A model generated the notes under the pieces. It was not told the DNA's origin. It saw only the letters and a list, made by a program, of their open reading frames with translations, and searched no databases. A DNA stretch of 10,485 nt from Bacteroides sp. (lineage in GTDB: Bacteria; Bacteroidota; Bacteroidia; Bacteroidales; Bacteroidaceae): assembly GCA_019416685.1 (NCBI GenBank), contig DXWV01000107.1, positions 1 to 10,485 on the forward strand, read 5' to 3'. Both the position numbers and the translations under genes were made by a program. Below are positions 1-6,922 of the stretch, piece by piece. Position 1 is the stretch's first letter. Every line of letters starts with the position of its first letter.

Positions 1-4
1 TATT

Positions 5-113
5 TATCTGATGAAACGCGGATTAACACAGATAAACACAGATTAAAAGACTGTAGTTCTTTATCTTAGATTTGTTTCCCTTTGCGAAAATCTGCGTTAA
101 TCTGCGTTTCAAT
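5..113 (+). repeat. 109-bp dispersed repeat, copy A (direct repeat of 3010-3118)
   Basis: This stretch aligns without gaps to 3010-3118, with 97 of 109 positions identical by hand count (about 89%). Its ends are inverted: the left end (TGATGAAACGCGGATTAAC) pairs imperfectly with the right end (GTTAATCTGCGTTTCAATA). Within the left arm a GATtAACACA-like unit recurs every 10 bp, and AATCTGCGTT recurs every 10 bp in the right arm. The central part, including GACTGTAGTTCTTTATC, is the best-conserved block between the copies. It has no coding potential that I can see. It may be a dispersed palindromic intergenic element or MITE-like remnant; I see no target-site duplication. Confidence 0.85.
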
Positions 114-217
114 AAAGATTTAAACTCTGTGCTACTCTGTATTACTGTAGTGAGTTTCGCTCATTTCCATACTGTTTTGAACTTAATGGTGTTTGTCATT
201 GTCATCAGTCTCTTTCT

Positions 218-426
218 CCGGTATTGATAAAGCCCCCTCTCGTAGAGTAACGTATAAAGCCTCGGTGAGTAGTCTTGTTTTAGATGTACATGTAAAGCGG
301 TACGACATGTACATGTGGGACAGCACGACATGTGCATCTCATGCTGCTTTACATGTACATGTAAAACAAGACTGCTCACCGGGGAAAGGAATGTTCCTTT
401 CTGAGAAAGACAAAGTACAATACCGG
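218..426. repeat. Imperfect long inverted repeat with four 23-bp-spaced palindromes
   Basis: Arms 218-298 and 346-426 are both 81 nt. The outer 9 nt (CCGGTATTG / CAATACCGG) are perfectly complementary. The inner 35 nt (264-298 against 346-380) differ at only 2 positions. The 37 nt between these blocks have diverged but kept exactly the same length in both arms. Through the centre run four copies of ACATGTACATGT or close variants, starting at 282, 305, 328 and 351, each exactly 23 bp apart and each itself a palindrome. As RNA the element would fold into a long hairpin from either strand. Open frames of over 90 codons on both strands read through it, but I attribute these to the palindrome. Its function is unknown: a mobile-element remnant, a protein-binding array or a structured RNA are all possible. 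Confidence 0.85.
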
Positions 427-631
427 GTAAGGGTAACAATGCCGTCTATGGGCACTTCCGCTATCGAAAAGATAGGGTCATAATCTTCCTTACTATACGG
501 ATATGAATCTATTTACGATCAGCTTTGAACTCAATAGCCAACTACTGATTCGCACATCTATTTGATTTTTACTGAAAAAATATCTCTATACTTAATATCC
601 TATTTAAACAAATCATAACTATAATTTTTAC
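427..631. other. Intergenic DNA with no recognisable gene
   Basis: This is the rest of the leader region between the palindromic element and the hexosaminidase promoter. I see no gene, tRNA or strong terminator. It becomes very AT-rich after about 540, as expected for a Bacteroidota promoter region. A short 5-bp stem (CTATC-GAAAA-GATAG, near 471-485) is too weak to call. Confidence 0.5.
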
Positions 632-639
632 TATATTTG
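632..639 (+). promoter_or_regulatory. Putative Bacteroidota -7 box for the hexosaminidase gene
   Basis: TATATTTG fits the TAnnTTTG -7 consensus of Bacteroides housekeeping promoters. It lies 27 nt before the ATG at 667, leaving a short leader of roughly 20 nt. No clear TTTG is seen 19-21 nt upstream, so the -33 element is weak or absent. The box overlaps the in-frame TTG at 637, which argues that translation begins downstream at 667. Confidence 0.55.
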
Positions 640-666
640 CCCAAACTAATACTAATCAATTTTATT

Positions 667-3003
667 ATGAGAAAACTTAACCAAGCACTTCTTGCGGTCG
701 CTACATTGGCTTTCGCTTCATGCAACACGCAAAAGGAAGAAATCAATTATCAGGTAATCCCTCTCCCCCAAGAGGTAGTTGTCAGTCAGGAGCCTCTTTT
801 CACACTACAGGAAACCACAAAAATTCTTTATCCGGAAGGAAACGAGCTGATAAAACGAAACGCAGAGTTTTTATCCGGATATATCAAAGATGCGACAGGA
901 AAAGAACTCGGCATTGCAACAATCACATCGGAAAGTACACCACAAAATGCTATTATCTTAGGGTTGGACAAGAGTATAACGGAAAAAGAAGGATACGAGC
1001 TTACAGTATCTTCCGAACAAGTCACCATTAACGGACAAACGCCTAATGGAGTGTTCTACGGCATACAAACTTTGCGGAAATCAATTCCGGCAACCACTGC
1101 CAGCACCAAGATTGCACTTCCGGCAGTAACCATCAAAGATTATCCACGCTTCAGCTACCGGGGTATGCATCTCGACGTAAGCCGCCACTTCTTCCCGATA
1201 GAATTCGTAAAGAAATACATCGACTTGCTGGCATTGCATAACATGAATACTTTCCATTGGCATCTGACAGATGACCAGGGATGGAGAATCGAAATAAAAA
1301 AATATCCGAAGTTAACAGAAATAGGTTCACAACGTTCAGAAACAGTAATAGGCCACAACTCCGGTGAATATGACGGCACACCTTATGGAGGTTTCTACAC
1401 ACAAGAACAAATTAAAGAAGTTATAGACTATGCGAAGGATCGCTATATCAACATCATCCCTGAAATAGACCTACCCGGACATATGGTTGCTGCTTTGGCT
1501 GCTTATCCGGAACTGGGTTGTACGGGAGGTCCGTATGAAGTAGAAAAAACCTGGGGAATATTTGAAGATGTACTTTGTATTGGTAACGATAAAACAATGC
1601 AATTTATAGAAGACGTACTGGGCGAGGTAGCCGACCTGTTCCCTTATAAGTATGTCCACATCGGAGGTGACGAAGCTCCACGCAATCGTTGGGCCAAATG
1701 TCCGAAGTGTCAGGCACGTATCAAAGCAGAGGGTCTGAAAGCTGACGCTAAACATACGGCGGAAGACCGTTTGCAGAGTTACTGCATGCAACATGCAGAA
1801 AAATTCCTCAATAGCAAAGGACGCCAGATAATTGGCTGGGACGAGATTCTGGAAGGAGACGTAGCACCCAATGCTACTGTAATGTCATGGCGCGGAATGG
1901 CTGGTGGAATAGAAGCTGCCAAGTTGGGACACGATGTGATTATGACTCCAAACACCTATGTCTATTTTGACTACTACCAAACAGCAGACACAAAAGATGA
2001 ACCAGATGCTATTGGTGGTTGTGTGACATTGGAACGCGTATATAGTCTGGAACCTGTTCCGGAGGATTTAAATGCAGAAGAGAAAAAGCACATTATTGGT
2101 GCCCAAGCCAACCTTTGGTGTGAATATATCCCTACGACAAAACAGATAGAATACATGGTACTCCCACGTATGGCTGCTTTGGCAGAGGTTCAATGGACAC
2201 TTCCCGAAAAGAAAGATTATAGTGACTTCACCAAACGCTTGCCCCGACTTTTAGCTTTTTATGATCGTGACAGTCTCAACTACGGTAAACATGTGTTTGA
2301 TATTAAATCAAATATCACATCCGATCCTGATAAAAAAGCAGTAATAATAGAGCTTGGCACAGTGGATAATGCGCCTGTTTACTATACATTGGATGGAACA
2401 GAACCGACTCCTACGAACGGAACGAAATATGAAGCTCCCATAACCATTACACAGGCTGCAGATTTCAAGGCCGTTGCTGTTCGTCCTACCGGTAACAGTA
2501 AGATTATATCCGAACAGGTTAATTTCAACAAAGCCACCTGTTGCCCGATTGAACTGAAAGCTCAACCTTCGGCCAAATACTCCTATAAAGGTGCTACGAC
2601 TTTAGTAGACGGATTAAAGGGGGGAAACAGCTATGCCGGTGGACGCTGGTTAGGATTTTTGGGAACGGATGTTGAAGCAACCATTAATTTGGGAGCACCA
2701 ACAGAGATAAGCAAAGTTTCAACAGAAGCTATTGTTGACATGGGAGCTTGGATCATGGGGGCTACCGGACTGACTGTTTCCGTATCAGAAAACGGGAAAG
2801 ACTTCAGGGAAGTGGCTTCACAAAACTATCCTTCTGAAACAAATTTAGGCAAAAAAGGAATAGAAAATTACAATGTGGAATTCTCACCGGTAAAGGCTAC
2901 TTTTGTAAAGGTAACAATCACGTGTAGCCCCGCCTTACCGAAAGGACACGCCGGAGAAGGAAAAACACCTTACTTATTTGTGGATGAAATAAGTGTAGAC
3001 TAA
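667..3003 (+). CDS. Lipoprotein GH20 beta-N-acetylhexosaminidase with C-terminal F5/8-type C domain
   Basis: This 778-aa exo-enzyme should remove terminal beta-linked GlcNAc or GalNAc from glycans such as mucin or N-glycan fragments, using the substrate's 2-acetamido group as nucleophile. Residues 1-18 form a lipoprotein signal peptide with lipidation Cys19 (FAS|C). Then come a GH20 N-terminal domain (about 24-155), the GH20 catalytic barrel (about 159-520), a small chitobiase-C/Fn3-associated module (about 541-620, with YYTLDGTEPT) and a discoidin/F5-8C-like carbohydrate-binding domain (about 625-778). The catalytic pair is Asp335-Glu336 in HIGGDE. Other family motifs are Arg165 in YRGMHLDVSRHF, WHLTDDQGWR at 198-207, GWDE at 390-393 and NLWCEY at 482-487. 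ATG 667 was chosen because it gives a clean signal peptide; TTG 637 sits inside the promoter box. After Cys19, NTQKEE resembles acidic surface-export signals, so surface display is plausible. The gene stands alone and is convergent with the next operon. Family confidence is high; exact substrate is unknown. Confidence 0.96.
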   Translation: MRKLNQALLAVATLAFASCNTQKEEINYQVIPLPQEVVVSQEPLFTLQETTKILYPEGNELIKRNAEFLSGYIKDATGKELGIATITSESTPQNAIILGLDKSITEKEGYELTVSSEQVTINGQTPNGVFYGIQTLRKSIPATTASTKIALPAVTIKDYPRFSYRGMHLDVSRHFFPIEFVKKYIDLLALHNMNTFHWHLTDDQGWRIEIKKYPKLTEIGSQRSETVIGHNSGEYDGTPYGGFYTQEQIKEVIDYAKDRYINIIPEIDLPGHMVAALAAYPELGCTGGPYEVEKTWGIFEDVLCIGNDKTMQFIEDVLGEVADLFPYKYVHIGGDEAPRNRWAKCPKCQARIKAEGLKADAKHTAEDRLQSYCMQHAEKFLNSKGRQIIGWDEILEGDVAPNATVMSWRGMAGGIEAAKLGHDVIMTPNTYVYFDYYQTADTKDEPDAIGGCVTLERVYSLEPVPEDLNAEEKKHIIGAQANLWCEYIPTTKQIEYMVLPRMAALAEVQWTLPEKKDYSDFTKRLPRLLAFYDRDSLNYGKHVFDIKSNITSDPDKKAVIIELGTVDNAPVYYTLDGTEPTPTNGTKYEAPITITQAADFKAVAVRPTGNSKIISEQVNFNKATCCPIELKAQPSAKYSYKGATTLVDGLKGGNSYAGGRWLGFLGTDVEATINLGAPTEISKVSTEAIVDMGAWIMGATGLTVSVSENGKDFREVASQNYPSETNLGKKGIENYNVEFSPVKATFVKVTITCSPALPKGHAGEGKTPYLFVDEISVD

Positions 3004-3009
3004 TATTGC

Positions 3010-3118
3010 TATCTGATGAAACGCGGATGAACGCAGATAGGCGCAGATTAAAAGACTGTAGTTCTTTATCTTATACTTGTTTCTCTTTGTGAAAATCTGC
3101 GTTCATCAGCATTTCAAT
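3010..3118 (+). repeat. 109-bp dispersed repeat, copy B (direct repeat of 5-113)
   Basis: This is the second copy, in the same orientation, starting 7 nt after the hexosaminidase stop codon. Its inverted ends include a perfect 13-nt match: GATGAACGCAGAT in the left arm and ATCTGCGTTCATC in the right. Twelve positions differ from copy A. Some differences fall at matching places in both arms (GATGAAC/GTTCATC here, GATTAAC/GTTAATC in copy A), so pairing is kept. That suggests selection on structure, or gene conversion between the arms. It occupies the gap between two convergent genes and could act as a bidirectional 3'-end structure. Confidence 0.85.
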
Positions 3119-3136
3119 GAGTCATCACCCAGTGTA

Positions 3137-3154
3137 ACTTCCCATGTGGGAAGT
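3137..3154 (-). terminator. Possible 3'-end hairpin after the MBOAT gene
   Basis: ACTTCCCATGTGGGAAGT is a perfect palindrome that can form a 7-bp stem with a 4-nt loop. On the minus strand it starts 2 nt after the MBOAT stop codon. It is not followed by a U-tract, so a classical intrinsic terminator is not established. It may stabilise the 3' end or work together with the neighbouring repeat hairpin at 3010-3118. Confidence 0.35.
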
Positions 3155-3156
3155 AC

Positions 3157-4644
3157 TCAAAACTGGAAGTAAATGAATGGTTGAATCTCACTGCTCTTCA
3201 TTTGAATAACCAGATAAATCATAGCTACCATCAGCAATGCCTTACCAAGAAAAGGAAGACGAATCACTCCACGGCAAACCGCATTTTCCCAACTATCAGG
3301 AGCAAAATGAAGTAGGAAGCCCAATGCCATCAAAGCAAAAACACGCCAGTATCCCTCTAATAATTGCGGGAAAAGTTGTGGACGGAAAGTGGTAAAAATC
3401 TGCCCCAACATATCCATCGAGTTGTGAATATCGGCATTACGAAAGAAAATCCAACAAAAGCAGACAAAATTAAATGTAATGACAACACCAAAGAAACGAC
3501 GAATGCCATGACTTTCCTCTCCCTTCTTACGCCCGGTAATAGTCATCCAGGCTTTATGAAGTGCCAATGCCACACCGTGAAACATGCCCCACAAAACAAA
3601 ATTCCAGGATGCACCATGCCACAACCCACCCAGAAACATAGTAATGATAAGATTAAGATACTGACGGAATTTACCGTGCCGGTTTCCTCCCAATGAGATA
3701 TACAGATAATCACGCAACCAGCTTGACAGAGAAATATGCCAACGTCGCCAAAACTCTGTAATAGAAGCCGATTTATACGGAGAATTAAAATTCAAATTAA
3801 AATGGAAACCCAATAGAAGGGCAATACCAATAGCCATATCACTGTACCCGGAAAAGTCACAATAAATTTGCAGTGCATAACCATAAAGCCCCATCAGGTT
3901 TTCTACACCTGAATAAAGCGTAGGGTTATCAAAAATACGTTCTACAAAATTGATACTGATATAGTCTGAGATAACAGCTTTCTTAAACAAACCGGCTACA
4001 ATCAAAAAGATACCCCGCCCAAACATTTCCTGCGAAACATAAAGCGGCTTACGAATCTGGGGTATAAAATCACGTGCCCGTACAATAGGTCCTGCCACCA
4101 GTTGAGGGAAAAAGGACACATAAAAAGCATAATCCAGTAAATTGGTAAGTGGCTTTATATCTTTCCGATAGACATCGATTGTATAACTCAGCGACTGAAA
4201 AGTAAAGAAAGAGATACCTACAGGAAGGAATATATCAAGCGCTGTAAATTGTCCGCCCATCAATGAAGCAATAACTCCACCCAGAAAATTTGTATACTTA
4301 AAATAACAAAGTAATCCTAAATTGAGAGAAAGACTTAGCATCACCCACGCTTTCCGCCCATATTTATTGTCAGTGCAATCCATCAGACGGGCAAACACAA
4401 AATCGCCAACAGTTACAATAGCCAATAAAAAGAAATAGGTACCGCTACTCTTATAATAAAAATAATAAGAAAACAAGGTAACAAACAAAATACGTGCAGT
4501 ATACTTATGACGCAAAAGTACATACACCACCATAAAGGCGGCAAACAGCCAGAGAAATATTCCGCTACTAAATATCATGGGAGCCTCCGGATTATATGTA
4601 AAAACCTCACGGAGGCGGCTAAAATCTATATCAATGGGAAACAT
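3157..4644 (-). CDS. MBOAT-family O-acyltransferase (AlgI/PatA/DltB-like) with C-terminal acyl-shuttle motif
   Basis: This 495-aa polytopic inner-membrane protein belongs to the AlgI/PatA/DltB branch of membrane-bound O-acyltransferases, which move acyl groups across the membrane for transfer to envelope polymers. Hydrophobic segments run through most of its length, starting at about residues 24-44. Conserved MBOAT features are PVGISFFTFQSLSY (141-154), YCDFSGYSDMAIG (261-273), FWRRWHISLSSWLRDYLY (298-315, with His303) and GGLWHGASWNF (339-349, with the expected catalytic His343). The last six residues are FIYFQF (490-495, Tyr492), matching the C-terminal hexapeptide acyl shuttle known from this family. 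The start at 4644 gives MFPIDIDF and overlaps the preceding gene by 14 nt; a longer frame to 4722 would lie inside that gene. The acyl group is probably acetyl, because no D-alanine-activating DltA/DltC genes are seen. The acceptor glycan is unknown. Confidence 0.93.
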   Translation of the reverse strand: MFPIDIDFSRLREVFTYNPEAPMIFSSGIFLWLFAAFMVVYVLLRHKYTARILFVTLFSYYFYYKSSGTYFFLLAIVTVGDFVFARLMDCTDNKYGRKAWVMLSLSLNLGLLCYFKYTNFLGGVIASLMGGQFTALDIFLPVGISFFTFQSLSYTIDVYRKDIKPLTNLLDYAFYVSFFPQLVAGPIVRARDFIPQIRKPLYVSQEMFGRGIFLIVAGLFKKAVISDYISINFVERIFDNPTLYSGVENLMGLYGYALQIYCDFSGYSDMAIGIALLLGFHFNLNFNSPYKSASITEFWRRWHISLSSWLRDYLYISLGGNRHGKFRQYLNLIITMFLGGLWHGASWNFVLWGMFHGVALALHKAWMTITGRKKGEESHGIRRFFGVVITFNFVCFCWIFFRNADIHNSMDMLGQIFTTFRPQLFPQLLEGYWRVFALMALGFLLHFAPDSWENAVCRGVIRLPFLGKALLMVAMIYLVIQMKSSEIQPFIYFQF

Positions 4645-5530
4645 AATCGTTATAAGCTTTAATAATGGCTTCGTATAATAAATTACCCTGGAGAATATAT
4701 CCTTCAGGCAAATAATGTACATGATCGGGGCGCATCAACCTGGCTTCCTGCCAGTTTTTACAGGCACGAAGGCTTCCTCCCACTACATTATACATATCCC
4801 AAACAACCAGATGATGATCACGAGCGTACTTCTGAATGGTATTGGCAGCCGTCACTGTGCGCGGATTGATAGTATATGTCCGGCGCCTGCCTCGCCGTCG
4901 GAAACTTTCATAAGAACCGGGAGGAGTTGTTAACAGGATCGGAACATCCGGTAAACTGTCACGAATCAGCGAAATAAGTTCATCCATCTGCTGATAATGC
5001 AAATTAGCATTATAACGTTTATTATGGCTCTCATTTGTACCGAAAGAGAGTATAAGAAGTTCCGGTTTAAGTGCAGCAATGGCAGCAATACGGTCGGGGT
5101 GTGTAAAAGTGAGACAGGTTGCCCCATTTACTCCCATATCGGTATAAGAAACACTACCAAAAGTCTCGGCCAATCGTTGTCCGGTGGTCTGGGGGTAAAT
5201 ATGTCCCCGAATATGGCTATCTCCAATATGCAAAATACGTACAGTATCTTCCAGTATTCCTCCTTTTACAAGGCGCAAATGCTCCAGCACAGGAGAGAGT
5301 ATCCCCAGGCTATCAACAATCTCATTTATTCCTATTCCCTTAAAAGCAGCCGGCAAATCAATCTGTACGGATAGAGTATCGTAAAGCAGTTTCATTTCAC
5401 GCATCGGCTTAGCACTTTTCATCGGTGTCCCCCGTACCGGACATACAGGCAAAGCATCCTGTGCAAAAAGCTTTAACGAAGCTGACAGGAAGAGAATTAC
5501 GATAAATAACAAAAACTTATTTATTCTCAT
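4631..5530 (-). CDS. Secreted SGNH/GDSL-family acyltransferase or esterase
   Basis: This 299-aa protein has a Sec signal peptide (hydrophobic residues 6-22, probable cleavage after LFA at 23), so it should act in the periplasm. The SGNH catalytic set is visible: block I HIGDSH with nucleophile Ser105, block II glycine within GVNGATC (about 133-136), block III FGTNES with Asn166, and DHVH near the C-terminus with Asp269 and His272. It is the middle gene of the operon, starting inside the end of the gene before it and ending inside the start of the MBOAT gene, with 14-nt overlaps on both sides. In MBOAT pathways an SGNH protein (AlgX/AlgJ, PatB, DltD) takes the acyl group and places it on the polymer; this protein is a candidate for that role. 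It could instead be an esterase that removes acyl groups. ATG 5530 was chosen because it gives the signal peptide; the frame is open to 5722 but that part overlaps the previous gene. Confidence 0.88.
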   Translation of the reverse strand: MRINKFLLFIVILFLSASLKLFAQDALPVCPVRGTPMKSAKPMREMKLLYDTLSVQIDLPAAFKGIGINEIVDSLGILSPVLEHLRLVKGGILEDTVRILHIGDSHIRGHIYPQTTGQRLAETFGSVSYTDMGVNGATCLTFTHPDRIAAIAALKPELLILSFGTNESHNKRYNANLHYQQMDELISLIRDSLPDVPILLTTPPGSYESFRRRGRRRTYTINPRTVTAANTIQKYARDHHLVVWDMYNVVGGSLRACKNWQEARLMRPDHVHYLPEGYILQGNLLYEAIIKAYNDYVSH

Positions 5531-6890
5531 AAGCACGTCTCCTGTCATATTGTTCTTTTCCGTAGAGTAATGTTTCATAAAGCAACCCTGCCAGATGTTT
5601 TCCACCCCGGAAATTAATATGTGTATAATCATAATTTGCCATGGAAGGTTTTGCATGTACCAGTTTTGCCATACTACCTTCCCCTCCCATTGCTTCAAAC
5701 ATATTCCAGAAAGCGATGCCACTCTCAGCGGCTATATTCTGTTGATAACGTATCAGATTCTTAACTCCCGGCATCGTACGAAGTTCTCCTGTATCGGTTT
5801 TATAGTCACGATCGCCTACACTAAGCAACAGAAAACCTGCCTGTGGAAAACACTCCTTCAAATGCTCAATAGCAGTAAGTAACCCTTTCTGATAATTATC
5901 ATAATTGTAGCCGCGTTGAGTAGCAACATTCAGTCCGTACTGCAAAATGATAAGATCGTAGGGACGCTGATCATTGAACTCTTTCATTATACCGGCAGGG
6001 ATCGTTCGCAGAGAAAGTCCGGAACTACCACGCAAAGAGAAGTTATCAACAATAATCCCTTGCGTACCCTCCATCGCCATACCATAAAACAGCGTAGAAT
6101 CCGCCTGATTTACTGTCCAACGTACAGATCCGATACGTCCCTCCACCTGCATTGCCTGCAAATGCCCATCAGGTTCAAATTGCCGGTTTTCTGTCTCTCC
6201 CCGATTTATACGAACGGAGAGATCAACCGCACCTTTATTATAAAAAAAGATAGATGCCTGCTGGCAAGTATCCAATAAAGAAGCATACTTATTCTGTCCA
6301 CGAAGTTCAACGTAAGCATTATTGTTCGGGACAAAATAATGCCCGGAAAGACCTTGTTTTTTTCGATCGAAATAAACACTATCCGTTACGGCATGACTGG
6401 ACCATCCTCCGAACGAATGGTGTACTGTGGGACGGTATCCGCTGGTCATAGAAGTTATGGTGACAAAACCCACTCCGCAACCCCCAAAACGTTTCTGTAA
6501 CATTTCACGCAGATCGGCAGTGAATATATCGGCCTCTATAAAAGAATCGCCGAAGACAGCGATACGCACCAGACGCTTCTTCATCGGAATCTCGTCCAGT
6601 GCACGGTAGAAAGGAGTCATCCCACGCAGGGTAGAATCACTATAATCTTCTATACAGGTCATCCCTGTACGACAGGTGTCTATAAAGGCAGGCTTCACTT
6701 CAGGTACGGGAGGAAGACTGTCTGCTTCCGTCTCTTCTTCTTCCGGTTCAGGTGTACGGATATCACTCAGCAAGTCCACCCGTCTCATTGTATGTCCATC
6801 AATCGTTATGACTGGTAACCAATGCATGGCAATCAAAGCAGCCAGAATAAATAAGGTCAGCCCTAACGAATATTTCAGATAATTCTTCAT
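5517..6890 (-). CDS. Membrane-anchored SGNH/GDSL-family protein with inserted beta-rich domain
   Basis: This 457-aa protein is the first gene of the operon. An N-terminal hydrophobic segment (about 8-28) without an obvious cleavage site suggests an inner-membrane anchor with the rest periplasmic. A Pro/Glu-rich linker (TPEPEEEETEADSLPPVPEV, 46-65) follows. SGNH residues are block I VFGDSF with Ser116, block III QYGLN with Asn321, and DYTH with Asp421 and His424. Between blocks I and II about 130-150 residues (roughly 150-285) are interposed, with a pattern that suggests a beta-sandwich. This layout recalls peptidoglycan O-acetylesterase Ape1, where a CBM35 domain is inserted in the SGNH fold; the similarity is by architecture only. 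Together with the secreted SGNH protein and the MBOAT it probably forms an O-acylation system. It is either the second transferase, the glycan-binding subunit or a balancing esterase. The ATG at 6890 follows a good promoter. Confidence 0.87.
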   Translation of the reverse strand: MKNYLKYSLGLTLFILAALIAMHWLPVITIDGHTMRRVDLLSDIRTPEPEEEETEADSLPPVPEVKPAFIDTCRTGMTCIEDYSDSTLRGMTPFYRALDEIPMKKRLVRIAVFGDSFIEADIFTADLREMLQKRFGGCGVGFVTITSMTSGYRPTVHHSFGGWSSHAVTDSVYFDRKKQGLSGHYFVPNNNAYVELRGQNKYASLLDTCQQASIFFYNKGAVDLSVRINRGETENRQFEPDGHLQAMQVEGRIGSVRWTVNQADSTLFYGMAMEGTQGIIVDNFSLRGSSGLSLRTIPAGIMKEFNDQRPYDLIILQYGLNVATQRGYNYDNYQKGLLTAIEHLKECFPQAGFLLLSVGDRDYKTDTGELRTMPGVKNLIRYQQNIAAESGIAFWNMFEAMGGEGSMAKLVHAKPSMANYDYTHINFRGGKHLAGLLYETLLYGKEQYDRRRAYENK

Positions 6891-6922
6891 GTACTCTCTT
6901 ACTTTCTTTTAATAAGGAGCTG

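Noticed and set aside
282..373. Possible CRISPR array
   Set aside because: The 23-bp period leaves only about 11 bp between repeats, which is far too short for spacers, there are only four units, and no cas genes are near.
161..483. Two opposing frames of 92 and 96 codons in the leader region
   Set aside because: Both run through the palindromic element and resemble each other only because the DNA is an inverted repeat; neither has a recognisable domain or good start context.
637..666. In-frame TTG start 10 codons upstream of the hexosaminidase ATG
   Set aside because: It lies inside the TATATTTG promoter box and would spoil the lipoprotein signal peptide; ATG 667 fits both.
3364..3696. 110-codon plus-strand frame
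   Set aside because: It lies wholly antisense inside the MBOAT gene and has no recognisable domain.
4645..4722. 26-residue N-terminal extension of the MBOAT protein
   Set aside because: It overlaps the end of the preceding gene; ATG 4644 matches the usual start of the family before the first membrane segment.
4997..5374. 125-codon plus-strand frame
   Set aside because: It lies antisense within the secreted SGNH gene, with composition unlike a real protein.
5531..5722. 64-residue N-terminal extension of the secreted SGNH protein
   Set aside because: It lies within the coding sequence of the first SGNH gene, and the ATG at 5530 gives a clean signal peptide with no extension.
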